Below, in pieces: positions 50,275 to 58,238 of a DNA stretch of 64,000 bases. The translations under genes were made by a program, and so were the position numbers. The stretch covers positions 1,798,001-1,862,000 of the forward strand of contig NZ_CP012590.1 of NCBI RefSeq assembly GCF_001278845.1. Direction: 5' to 3'. Below the pieces are notes generated by a model, which was not told the DNA's origin, ran no database searches, and saw only the letters and a program-made list of their open reading frames with translations. The stretch's first letter is position 1; each line of letters begins with the position of its first letter. The DNA comes from Actinomyces sp. oral taxon 414. GTDB lineage: Bacteria; Actinomycetota; Actinomycetes; Actinomycetales; Actinomycetaceae.

Positions 50275-51453
50275 ATGGACGACCTGAGCCTCCCTGCCGT
50301 GGACTCGCTGCGACGCGCGCAGAACGCCATTATCGAGCACTCCCTGGACCGCATCAGCGCGGAGCACCCCTGGTACCGGACCCTGCCCGAGGCCCCGCGC
50401 CGTCAGATCGACGCCGTGGCGCGCCTGGGCGTGACCATGTTCGTCGATTCGGTCGAGACTCCGCGCGACGACGTCGTCCCCAACCGGATCTTCTCGGTCG
50501 CCCCCGCCGCTTTAACGGGCACCATCACCCTGGGGCAGACCCTGGGCCTGGTGCGCACCGTCCTCGACGTCGTCATAGAGGAGGCCCCGCAGGCGGTGCC
50601 CGCCGAGGACCACGACACCGTCACCATTCTGGCGCTGACCTTCGGGCGCGACGTCGGTTTCGCCGCGGCGGAGGTCTACGCCCGCGCCGCCGAGGCCCGC
50701 GGGGCCTGGGACGCGCGGCTGGAGTCGGTGGCCGTGGACTCCATGCTCCACGACTCCCCCGAGGACGCCGTCACCCGCGCCGGCACCGCCGGCTGGGGCG
50801 GCGCGGGCCCCGTGGTCGCCCTGGTCGCCCGGGCCGCCCTGGACGCCATGGGCGCCTCCCGCCTGCGCCACGAGTGCCGTCAGTTGAGCAGCGACTGCCT
50901 GGTCTCCGCCCGCGGCGACTCGGTCATTATTGTCCTGGGGGCCGCCGAGGAGGAGGCCGGGGGCGGGGGGTCGCCCGAGCGGGCCCTGGGGCGGGCGGCG
51001 CAGACGATCGCCTCGATGATCGACGGCGTCGTCGTTATCGGCCCGGTCGTGCCCGGTATAGATCAGGCCGGGCGCTCGCTCCGTTCGGCCCTGGCGGGCC
51101 TGCGGGCCCGGCCCGGTTGGCCCGACGCCCCCAATCCCGTTCACGCCGACGATCTTCTGCCCGAGCGGCTGTTGGACGGGGACGAGCTCGCCGCCGAGCA
51201 GATCACCGCCCTGGTGGGCGCGCCCCTGCACTCCATGGGGGAGCCCTTCGAGGAGACGGTGGCGACCTACCTCTCCCTGGGGGGGAGCCTGGAGGCCACC
51301 GCCCGCGCCCTGTTCGTCCACGCCAATACCGTCCGCTACCGCCTGGGGCGGGTGAGCGAGCAGGTCGGCTGGGACGCCACCGACGCCCGCGACGGGCTCA
51401 TGCTGCACATGGCGATTATCGTCGGGCGCCTGCGGGCCCATCAGGGGGGCTGA
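50275..51453 (+). CDS. fasR: PucR-type regulator, FasR-like
   Basis: A 392-aa transcription factor. Residues about 1-170 are the helical N-terminal part (RRQIDAVARLGVTMFVDSVE), 175-285 a GGDEF-like fold (DSVIIVLGAAEEEAG) and 325-385 a PucR C-terminal helix-turn-helix (EETVATYLSLGGSLEATA, then RALFVHANTVRYRLGRVSE). In Streptomyces a homologue of this layout, FasR, activates the fab operon; here acpP and fabF follow on the same strand, 180 bp downstream. fabD and fabH, which often lie between, are absent from this locus. The symbol is by synteny and architecture. Confidence 0.82.
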   Translation: MDDLSLPAVDSLRRAQNAIIEHSLDRISAEHPWYRTLPEAPRRQIDAVARLGVTMFVDSVETPRDDVVPNRIFSVAPAALTGTITLGQTLGLVRTVLDVVIEEAPQAVPAEDHDTVTILALTFGRDVGFAAAEVYARAAEARGAWDARLESVAVDSMLHDSPEDAVTRAGTAGWGGAGPVVALVARAALDAMGASRLRHECRQLSSDCLVSARGDSVIIVLGAAEEEAGGGGSPERALGRAAQTIASMIDGVVVIGPVVPGIDQAGRSLRSALAGLRARPGWPDAPNPVHADDLLPERLLDGDELAAEQITALVGAPLHSMGEPFEETVATYLSLGGSLEATARALFVHANTVRYRLGRVSEQVGWDATDARDGLMLHMAIIVGRLRAHQGG

Positions 51454-51632
51454 GCGTCCCGGGCGGGCCGGGGGCGGGCTGGGCGGTCCGCTCCACCTGC
51501 TCCGGCCCGCCGGGCGCGCTCCGGCCTGCCGGGCGCGGCGCGGGCCCGGTTCCGCGCGGGCGGCCCGCGTGGTCCACAATGGGCCCGCCCGGGGCGCAGC
51601 CCGCCCGCCACCGTCGTCAGAAGGAGCCGCAC

Positions 51633-51881
51633 ATGGCCGACCAGCACACCGACGTCGCCGCCGCGATCATCGAGATCACCGCCGAGGAGGCCGGCGTCGA
51701 GGCCGCCGGGGTCACCCCCGCGTCCCGTTTCGCCGACGACCTCGACATCGACTCCCTGGGGCTGCTCACCATCGCCACGCAGGTCGAGGAGCGCCTGGGC
51801 GTGACCCTGGACGACTCCCTCATCCCGAACCTGCCGACGGTGGGCGCCCTCATCGACCTGGTCTCCACGCAGAGGGCCTGA
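51633..51881 (+). CDS. acpP: Acyl carrier protein
   Basis: An 82-aa acidic protein carrying growing fatty acyl chains. The phosphopantetheine attachment serine lies in DDLDIDSLGLLTIA. Helices II and III (VEERLGVTLDDSLIPNLPTV) follow the usual plan. The ATG is preceded by AAGGAG. Its stop codon overlaps the fabF start by one base, so the two are translationally coupled. Compared with canonical bacterial ACP (DSLD), the helix II acidic residues after the serine are partly replaced (SLGLL). Confidence 0.94.
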   Translation: MADQHTDVAAAIIEITAEEAGVEAAGVTPASRFADDLDIDSLGLLTIATQVEERLGVTLDDSLIPNLPTVGALIDLVSTQRA

Positions 51882-53161
51882 TGGTGACCGGCGCCGCGCC
51901 CGCGCGCAGTACCGGAGGCATTGACCCGGGCTCGCTGGATCCCCTGGCCGTGGTCGTCACCGGCCTGGGCACGACCAATCCCCTGGGCGGGGATCTGGCC
52001 GCCACCTGGCGGGCGCTGCGCGCGGGCCAGTGCGCCGTGCGGCTCCTCGACGAGCCCTGGGCGGAGGAGTACCGGCTCGCCGTGCGCGTGGCCGCGCCGC
52101 TGGCCCGCGACGCGGCCGGGCCGCTGACGCCCAGGGAGCGGCGCCGCCTGGACCGCGCCAGCCAGTGCGCGCTGCTGGCCGCCCGCGAGGCCTGGGCGCA
52201 CGCCGGCTCCCCCGAGGTCGACGGCCAGCGCCTGTCCGTGTCCGTCTCGCCAGGCATGGGGCTGGTGCGCTCCGTCATCGACACCTGGGAGACGCTGCGC
52301 GGCCGGGGGCCGCGCCGGGTCCTGCCAACGGCGGTGCCCGCCCTCATGCCCAATGCGCCGGCCGCGGCGGTGGGCATTGAGCTGGGCGCCCGCGGCGGCA
52401 TCCACGCCCCGGTGTCCGCCTGCGCCTCCGGGGCGGAGGCCATCGCCTACGGGGCGGATCTCATTGCGCTGGGGCGGGCCGACGTCGTCGTGGCCGGGGG
52501 CACGGACGCGGCCCTGCACCCGGTGACGGTGGCCGCCTTCGCGGCGATGCGGGCCTTGTCCACCCGCGCCGACGTCACGGCCTCGCGCCCCTTCGCCCCG
52601 GACCGCGACGGCTTCGTCCTCGGGGAGGGCGCCGGCGTCCTGGTTCTGGAGTCGGCCGCGCACGCGGCCGGGCGCGGGGCCGAGGTGCTGGCTGTTCTCG
52701 CCGGGACCGGCGTGACGGCCGACGCCTTCGACGCGGCCCGCCCCGAGCCGGGCGGCGCCCAGCAGGAGCGCGCGCTGCGCCTGGCGCTGGAGCGGGGCGG
52801 CGTCGAGCCCGAGCAGGTCGGGCACGTCAACGCCCACGCCACCTCCACCCCCCTGGGCGATCTGGTCGAGGCCCGCGTCCTGGCGCGGACCGTCCCGGGC
52901 GCGGCCGTCAGCGCCACCAAGTCCCTCACCGGCCACCTCCTGGGGGGCGCCGGGGGGCTCGAGGCGGCCCTGACCGTCATGGCCCTCGTGGAGGGCTGGG
53001 TCCCGGGCACGGCGCTGCCGGGGGGCATTGACCCGGTTATCGCCGATCTGGGCCTCGACGTCGTCGCCCCGGGCGGGCGGGCGGCCCCGGGGCTGAGGGC
53101 CGCGGTGAGTACGTCCTTCGGCTTCGGCGGCCACGACGTCGCCCTGGTCTTCACCCGCTGA
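51881..53161 (+). CDS. fabF: 3-oxoacyl-ACP synthase (KAS II)
   Basis: Condenses malonyl-ACP with acyl-ACP in fatty-acid elongation. The thiolase-fold catalytic triad is visible: Cys in VSACASGAEAIAYG, His in VNAHATSTPLGD and His in KSLTGHLLGGAGGLEA. The N-terminal VVVTGLGTTNPLG and C-terminal STSFGFGGHDVALVF are family marks. Length is 426 aa. It is the last gene of the fasR-acpP-fabF run and ends at a strong hairpin. The Gly-His-Asp in place of the common GGTNA near the C-terminus is seen in actinobacterial homologues. Confidence 0.94.
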   Translation: MVTGAAPARSTGGIDPGSLDPLAVVVTGLGTTNPLGGDLAATWRALRAGQCAVRLLDEPWAEEYRLAVRVAAPLARDAAGPLTPRERRRLDRASQCALLAAREAWAHAGSPEVDGQRLSVSVSPGMGLVRSVIDTWETLRGRGPRRVLPTAVPALMPNAPAAAVGIELGARGGIHAPVSACASGAEAIAYGADLIALGRADVVVAGGTDAALHPVTVAAFAAMRALSTRADVTASRPFAPDRDGFVLGEGAGVLVLESAAHAAGRGAEVLAVLAGTGVTADAFDAARPEPGGAQQERALRLALERGGVEPEQVGHVNAHATSTPLGDLVEARVLARTVPGAAVSATKSLTGHLLGGAGGLEAALTVMALVEGWVPGTALPGGIDPVIADLGLDVVAPGGRAAPGLRAAVSTSFGFGGHDVALVFTR

Positions 53162-53193
53162 TACCCGCTGATCTTCACCCGCTGACCGCGCCC

Positions 53194-53255
53194 GGTCCCG
53201 GGGCTCGGAGGCTCCCGGGGCCGGCGGGCCGCGGGAGCCTCCGGGCCCCGGGACC
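53194..53255. terminator. Long hairpin between convergent fabF and DUF3145 genes
   Basis: A 24-bp stem (53194-53217 with 53232-53255, one mismatch) with a 14-nt loop starts 32 bp after fabF and ends 23 bp before the DUF3145 stop. It is symmetrical, so it can serve both transcripts. Confidence 0.8.
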
Positions 53256-53278
53256 GGCGGGGGCGCGACCGGCCGGCC

Positions 53279-53779
53279 TCAGCCGACCCGGTGCAGCCAG
53301 CGCACGGGGGCGCCGGAGCCGGCGTAGCGGAAGGGCTCGAGCTCGTCGTCCCAGGCCTGGCCGAGGGCCAGGTCGAGTTCGCGCAGCATGGCCTCGGGCT
53401 CCGAGGCGTGCATGAGGGCCGCGCGCACCCGGTCCTCGGGGACGACCACATTGCCGTGGGCGTCGGTCTGAGCGTGGAAGATGCCCAGGTCCGGGGTGTG
53501 GGACCAGCGTCCGCCGTCGGTCCCGGCGGAGGCCTCCTCGGTGACCTCGTAGCGCAGGTTCGCCCAGCCGCGCAGGGCGGAGGTCAGTCGCGCCCCGGTG
53601 CCGACGTGGCCGACCCAGCTGGTCTCGGCGCGCATCATGCCGGGCGCGGCGGGCTGGTCCGTCCAGTCCAGGTGGACGCGCGCGCCCAGCACCTCGGCGG
53701 CGGCCCACTCGATGTGCGGGCACAGCGCGCGGGGTGCGGAGTGCACGAAAAGAACACCGCGGGTATAGGCACCACTCAT
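53279..53779 (-). CDS. DUF3145 family protein
   Basis: A 166-aa protein of an actinobacteria-specific family that is regularly found next to fatty-acid synthesis genes. Diagnostic segments are RGVLFVHSAPRALCPHIEWA, then VHLDWTDQPAAPG, SWVGHVGTGARLTSALRGW and DLALGQAWDDELEPFRYAG. The ATG at 53779 gives the normal N-terminus. No membrane or signal segment is seen. Function unknown; context implies a link to lipid metabolism. Confidence 0.9.
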   Translation of the reverse strand: MSGAYTRGVLFVHSAPRALCPHIEWAAAEVLGARVHLDWTDQPAAPGMMRAETSWVGHVGTGARLTSALRGWANLRYEVTEEASAGTDGGRWSHTPDLGIFHAQTDAHGNVVVPEDRVRAALMHASEPEAMLRELDLALGQAWDDELEPFRYAGSGAPVRWLHRVG

Positions 53780-54028
53780 AACAGACCGCCTCCTAGTTGG
53801 TTCGAGAGTCGCCTTCCCCAACGTTCTCGCTCCGCACCGGACGCAGTCGCATGATGCGCACGGCGTACGGGGCAATGCTCTCAGACCCGGGCCCCCAGGT
53901 CCAGCCCAGCCGGATCAACCAGTCGGCCCGCCCGTCCTGGTTCGGCCCGCCCGGGCCGGTTCGGCCCGCCCGGGCCGGTTCGGCTCGGCCGGTTCGACCG
54001 GGTCGGCTGCCCCGGGCCGGCCCGGCGC

Positions 54029-54970
54029 TCAGCGCTGCGGGGAGCCGGCCATGCGGTGCCAGGTGTGCCGGCGGCCCCGGATGGCCAGGGAGTAGGTGTA
54101 GATGTTCTCGGGCGGCGCGACGCCGAAGAAGCCCGAGTCGCCGATGTGGTGGACGTCGGCGCCCGAGGCCTTGGAGTCAATACCGATGCGCTCGATGACG
54201 CCGGTGCTGGCCCCCTCCTGGGAGGTGCCGATGCCGTTCCACGCCAGGAGTCCGCGCTCGTGGGCGGCCTCGACGCGGGCGACGGCCGCCTCCATCGACG
54301 AGCCGGGCGTGGTGCCCGGGGCGGGCAGGACGACCCCGTGAGCGCCCGCCCGCGCCAGGCGGTCGACGTCCCGGGCGGTCATGACCTCCTGGCCGGAGGC
54401 GGCGGCGTGAATGCGCCCGCAGAAGAGGACGAGGCGGTCCTGCGTCGCCTCGCGGATGGTGCGGGTCGCCCGCTCGATGGCCTCGATCGTCACGCCTGTG
54501 CCCGGGTTGCCGGTGATGACGGCGATGGCCGCGCCCTGCTCGACGAGCCGCTCGGCGTTGCGCGCCGTGGCCCGCCGCCCGGCCGGGAAGGAGGCGAGGG
54601 CCTCGTCGACCGGCTCGAGGTTGACCGCCGTGACGCGCCCGGTCCAACGGGCGACGTCCCCGGCGGTGCGCCCGGCCCCCGTCGCTACGGCGCCGAAGGC
54701 CGCGGCGTCGTCGTCGGGCGCGGCGTCGCCGGTGCGCCGGGGCATGCCCGCGATCTGCGGGCGATCGACGTCGTAGAGGTTGAGAACAATAATGTCCGCA
54801 CCGAAGGCGGCGACCAGTTCGGGGTTGGAGACCCTGTCCAGCAGCGGGCCGGTGGCCACTATGGTCTCGGCGGCGATGGTGCGCCCCTCGGAGGCCCTGA
54901 TGGCCTCGACGAGTTCGGCGCCCCGCAGGCGCTCCAGGGCGCGGGGCGCGAGGTCGAGCAGACGGGTCAC
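54029..54970 (-). CDS. TIM-barrel-like protein (resembles DUF7916)
   Basis: A 313-aa soluble protein with alternating strands and helices: LVAAFGADIIVLNLYDVDRP, VTAVNLEPVDEALAS, AAIAVITGNPGTGVTIEAIE, AHGVVLPAPGTTPGSS and RGLLAWNGIGTSQEG. This suggests an (alpha/beta)8 barrel with a phosphate-binding loop near the C-terminus. I recall similar proteins annotated DUF7916, often near sugar-uptake genes, but the name is uncertain. It is flanked by DUF3145 and def on the same strand, each separated by spacers near 90-250 bp, so operon membership is not evident. Confidence 0.6.
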   Translation of the reverse strand: MTRLLDLAPRALERLRGAELVEAIRASEGRTIAAETIVATGPLLDRVSNPELVAAFGADIIVLNLYDVDRPQIAGMPRRTGDAAPDDDAAAFGAVATGAGRTAGDVARWTGRVTAVNLEPVDEALASFPAGRRATARNAERLVEQGAAIAVITGNPGTGVTIEAIERATRTIREATQDRLVLFCGRIHAAASGQEVMTARDVDRLARAGAHGVVLPAPGTTPGSSMEAAVARVEAAHERGLLAWNGIGTSQEGASTGVIERIGIDSKASGADVHHIGDSGFFGVAPPENIYTYSLAIRGRRHTWHRMAGSPQR

Positions 54971-55061
54971 GGCGGTCTCCTTCAGTCGGTATGAATACGG
55001 CCGGTCCGGTTCTGCGCGGCGGACTCCGGCCGGCTCCTCGCCGCGGCCCGCCGGCCGGCGG

Positions 55062-55553
55062 TCACAGGCCCTTGCGGCGCAACTCCTTCATGGCCGCGGC
55101 GCGCTGCTTGCGCTCCAGGCGGTCGAGGTAGAGGTGGCCCTCGAGGTGGTCGCACTCGTGCTGGATGCAGCGCCCCATGAGCTCCTCCCCCTCGACGACG
55201 ACCTCCCGGCCGTCCAGGTCGATACCGGTGGCGCGCGCGTACCAGGCGCGCTTGGTCGGGTACCACAGCCCCGGGACGGACAGGCAGCCCTCGTCGCCGT
55301 CCTGGTACTCGTCGAAATCGAGCTCGTCCAGGCGCGGGTTGAGGATGTAGCCGGTCTCGCCGTCGATATTCCAGGAGAAGGCCCGCAGCCCCACCCCGAT
55401 CTGATTGGCGGCCAGGCCCGCGCGCCCCTCCTCGTCGACGGTCTCGAGCAGGTCCTCGACGAGCTGCTTGACGGCGTCGTCGATATCGGTGATCCACTCG
55501 CACTCGGTGCGCAGGATGGGGTCGCCGATGATGCGGATGTCGCGGTAAGCCAT
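55062..55553 (-). CDS. def: Peptide deformylase
   Basis: Removes the formyl group from nascent proteins, upstream of the Map reaction. All three motifs are present: [10 protein letters not shown] (GxGLAAxQ-type), EGCLSVPG with the metal cysteine, and QHECDHLEG with the two metal histidines and catalytic glutamate. The ATG at 55553 ([14 protein letters not shown]) gives 163 aa, the normal length; an upstream in-frame start is ignored. It is divergent from the 55604 gene by 50 bp. Confidence 0.96.
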   Translation of the reverse strand: MAYRDIRIIGDPILRTECEWITDIDDAVKQLVEDLLETVDEEGRAGLAANQIGVGLRAFSWNIDGETGYILNPRLDELDFDEYQDGDEGCLSVPGLWYPTKRAWYARATGIDLDGREVVVEGEELMGRCIQHECDHLEGHLYLDRLERKQRAAAMKELRRKGL

Positions 55554-55603
55554 GGGCCAATACTCGCACGGCCCCGCCGCCGCCCGCCCGGTAGCCTCTC
55601 CCC

Positions 55604-56248
55604 ATGTCACTGCTCTCACGACGCCGGGGCGCCCGCCCCATGGCGCGGTTGCCCCAGGACCTGGCGCGCGCCCTGCCCCGCGGGTGCGCGGTGCTCGGCG
55701 CGGTGCCGCTGCACCCCGACGGCGAGTGCTGGCTGGTCGCCGCGCCCCACGCGCTCCTGCGCCTGGGGCACGGCGACGGCGAGGCCGGCGCCCTGCCCGC
55801 CTCGACGGGCTGGGACCGCATCAGCCGCGCCTCCTGGGACGCCGAGCGACGGACCCTCACCCTCCACCTGCTCCACGACGCGCACGGCCCCCGCGTCCTG
55901 TCCGTGCCCGACGCCGTGCGCCGCCCGCCCGACCTCCGCGGGGCCGGGGAGGCCGGGGGGATTGGAGGGGAGGCGGGGGCCGGGCCGGACGCCGTCGTCC
56001 ACGACGTCGACGAGCGCGGTTTCGCGCGCGCCCTGCGCCAGCGGGTGGACAGCGCCATCGTCCACCACGTGAGCCGGACCCTTCCGGACGGGACGCGGGC
56101 CACGGCCTCGGTGCGCCGCGGGGCGGACGGCGTCCTGTACTCGACGACGGAGCCCGAGTCGTCCGAGGCGCAGCCCGACACGCTCGGGCGGGCGCTGCGG
56201 GACCTGGAGCGGAGCGCCCGCGAGGCTGTGGGGCTCCCCACACGGTGA
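55604..56248 (+). CDS. Conserved actinobacterial hypothetical protein
   Basis: A 214-aa cytoplasmic protein with no domain I can name confidently. It has a basic start ([19 protein letters not shown]), a beta-rich core ([31 protein letters not shown]), a Gly/Ala linker near 120-130, and [20 protein letters not shown] followed by a second beta section. Similar uncharacterised genes are found beside def in actinobacteria, which fits its divergent position here. tRNA-Asn follows 92 bp downstream. Confidence 0.65.
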   Translation: MSLLSRRRGARPMARLPQDLARALPRGCAVLGAVPLHPDGECWLVAAPHALLRLGHGDGEAGALPASTGWDRISRASWDAERRTLTLHLLHDAHGPRVLSVPDAVRRPPDLRGAGEAGGIGGEAGAGPDAVVHDVDERGFARALRQRVDSAIVHHVSRTLPDGTRATASVRRGADGVLYSTTEPESSEAQPDTLGRALRDLERSAREAVGLPTR

Positions 56249-56340
56249 CTATTGGGCGCCATGGCGCCCGTGGGACGCGCCGGGCCGATTCGACGCCGGG
56301 CCCGCGCGGTTGCTAGAGTCGTCCTCGCGCCTCGCGCGAT

Positions 56341-56412
<72 letters not shown>

Positions 56413-56689
56413 CTTCTCATCGGCCAGCCCGGCCCCGACGGCGCGGGCTCCCTCAGGCCCGTGTTCACCTGTTCACTCCGGGAGCGGGCCCGTAGTGGTC
56501 CGCGCGGGCCCGGCGCCGCCCCGCCCCCCGGGGGAGTCGGCCCGGGCCCTGACCGGCGCCCCGCGCGCCCGAGGCGCCGCCCCGCCCCCGGGGGGAGTCG
56601 ACACCGGTGTCCACGAACCCGTCCACGACGATAACCCTCCACGACGGTCTGCGTGTCTCCCCCCGGGGTGTCTCTCTCCCCCCGGGGGG
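56413..56689. other. Repeat-rich spacer after tRNA-Asn
   Basis: No gene is seen. Three direct repeats containing CCCCCGGGGG and GAGTCG occur near 56523-56540, 56583-56600 and 56679-56697. They share sequence with the start of the 135-bp repeat that follows. Confidence 0.6.
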
Positions 56690-56824
56690 GGAGTCGATTC
56701 GGTGATGTCACCTGGGCTCACATTGTGCGAGCTGAGCTCGCACAAATCGAGCTCAGGTGGATTTTGTCGAGCTGAGCTCACATCGTGCGAGGTGAGGTGG
56801 ATTTCGTCAAGCTGAGCTCACATC
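56690..56824 (+). repeat. Dispersed tRNA-downstream repeat, copy B
   Basis: The 135-bp counterpart of 44608-44748, here on the plus strand, starting about 280 bp after the tRNA-Asn 3' end. It has GAGTCGATTCGGTGATGTC, then alternating GAGCTGAGCTC palindromes and GAGGTGGATT spacers. Its last bases run directly into the element at 56825. Confidence 0.85.
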
Positions 56825-56884
56825 GAGCCTTTCTCACCGGGAACGGCGGTGCGGGGCCGGGGATCTTTCTGGCGAAAAAGGCTT
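56825..56884. repeat. 60-bp element of the GAGCCTTTCTCGCCAG family, copy 2
   Basis: GAGCCTTTCTCACC at the left and GGCGAAAAAGGCTT at the right are inverted, with CTTTCTGGCGA shared with the right arm of 14061-14239. The interior is short. It lies 43 bp beyond the stop of the HEPN gene. Confidence 0.65.
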
Positions 56885-56927
56885 ACTGACAAGCTCGAAA
56901 ATCCGACTGCAATAACCTTCGTCGCCG

Positions 56928-57359
56928 TCAACTCTTATTGCAGATCCCTCTTGCGGCGGCCGAGGGGGCGTCATCATCATGCGCGGCAATCCTGTCAAGG
57001 ATCTCGGGCACGCGCCGCGTGACAGCGAGCCAGAACAGGTTGTCGTTCATGGACCGATATCCGGCATGAGCCGCGATATTGCGCGTCGTACGGATGGCGA
57101 GACGCTCCTCCCGGGTGATCGTTGTTAGGTGAGGCGCGAACTCAGGCCGTTCGAGCAGGGCGGCGAGCCGGATGATCACCATGCAGGCGACGTCATAGGT
57201 TTCTTCCCCGTCACGGAAGCCCTCACGTCCGCGAGCGACAACAATACCGATCCTGGCCCGAATCAGTTCGAGTTCGGCGTCGAGGTTCGCCCGCTCATAC
57301 AAATGCGTGGCCGGGCGGTGGGCGCGGGGCACGAAACGCGCCGCGTCCCCCTCACTCAC
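56928..57359 (-). CDS. HEPN-domain protein of an MNT/HEPN toxin-antitoxin pair
   Basis: A 143-aa helical protein. RTTRNIAAHAGYRSM carries the HEPN R-x4-6-H motif (Arg, Asn...His) of the predicted RNase active site, so it is the likely toxin. The N-terminus (HLYERANLDAELELIRARIG) and middle helices fit the HepT/DUF86 fold. The GTG start overlaps the stop of the HTH-MNT gene by 4 bp, so they are translationally coupled. In characterised pairs the nucleotidyltransferase AMPylates a Tyr near the HEPN motif. Here AHAGY offers such a tyrosine. Confidence 0.8.
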   Translation of the reverse strand: MSEGDAARFVPRAHRPATHLYERANLDAELELIRARIGIVVARGREGFRDGEETYDVACMVIIRLAALLERPEFAPHLTTITREERLAIRTTRNIAAHAGYRSMNDNLFWLAVTRRVPEILDRIAAHDDDAPSAAARGICNKS

Positions 57360-57826
57360 AGCGGCACCGCCTCGCGCACCGCGTCGGCGAGTGCGGCGGG
57401 TATCTCCGCATCGGAGACCGCATCTGTCGGGAACCCGGTGAGCTCCTCGACCTCGCGGATGAACAGGGCGAGATCGAACAGATCGGTCCCGGCCGACGGC
57501 GTGACCACCAGGTCGATATCGGAGTCGAACCCGTCCTCGCCGCGCACCGCCGACCCGAAGACCCTGATGTTGCCCAGGCCGTGCGCCAGAGCCCGCTCAC
57601 GGATCTCGTCGGCGTGCGCGGCGAGCGGAACCGAGGGCCGGTAGTCGGCGGCGCGGAGCACCCTCTCGAGCATGCGGGCCGATACCGCCCGGGTTCCCGA
57701 CTCCATCTGGGCCAGGCTCGACTGCCGCAGGCCGGCGCGCCGGGCAAGTTCCAGCTGTGTCAGACCCGCGTCCGCACGTGCGGCGCGGATGAGCGCGGGA
57801 GCGTCATCGCAGCGGAAACGACCCAT
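57356..57826 (-). CDS. Xre HTH fused to minimal nucleotidyltransferase (antitoxin)
   Basis: A 156-aa protein. Residues about 8-62 are an Xre helix-turn-helix (DAGLTQLELARRAGLRQSSL, then AQMESGTRAVS). Residues about 85-155 are a minimal nucleotidyltransferase with FGSAVRGEDGFDSDIDLVV, the GS-x-x-R-G...SDIDL catalytic motif. The fusion suggests that one protein both neutralises the HEPN partner and represses the operon. The ATG at 57826 has no ribosome site but a TATGCT box 6 bp upstream, so the transcript may be leaderless. A longer frame exists upstream but looks non-coding. Confidence 0.85.
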   Translation of the reverse strand: MGRFRCDDAPALIRAARADAGLTQLELARRAGLRQSSLAQMESGTRAVSARMLERVLRAADYRPSVPLAAHADEIRERALAHGLGNIRVFGSAVRGEDGFDSDIDLVVTPSAGTDLFDLALFIREVEELTGFPTDAVSDAEIPAALADAVREAVPL

Positions 57827-58030
57827 GAGAACAGCATAGAGGCTATTTAGAGGATGACAGTGGTGAAGACGGAGCATGAGGATGACGGCGGTGGCCCGCT
57901 CGAATGCGCCCAGGAGCCGGCATGCGCTCGGGCAGGGCCTCGGCATGCCAACGGATCCCCAGGAGGTCGTGAAGTCGGTGGCTGTTCGTCCGGCGCTCGG
58001 GGTCGTCGGCGTGCTGATCAGGGCGGGACA

Positions 58031-58152
58031 TGGCGCCCCGGGAGGATCGTTCCGCCCCGCACACCACCGCGCTGGCACCGAAACCGCGGAATCATGCGGA
58101 AACCACCAGGCACATCCGGCGCACCGACCCGAACGATCCTCCCGGAGCGCCA
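58031..58152. repeat. 122-bp palindromic element with 22-bp arms
   Basis: Arms at 58031-58052 and 58131-58152 (starting TGGCGC, containing CCGGGAGGATCGTTC) are complementary with one mismatch. The interior holds a short CCGC/GCGG hairpin. It occupies the gap between the toxin-antitoxin pair and dnaG. The remaining gap sequence (57827-58030, 58153-58238) shows nothing assignable. Confidence 0.8.
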
Positions 58153-58238
58153 CAATCGGGACGATCCAGTACTGCGCACCCGCCCGTCCCCCGCGGGCCG
58201 GCCGCCGGCGCCGCGGCCCGGGCCGCTCCCCGCCCGGC

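Noticed and set aside
57827..58153. N-terminal extension of the HTH-MNT protein
   Set aside because: The extension has no family similarity and overlaps the palindrome at 58031-58152; the TATGCT box just before 57826 supports the shorter form.
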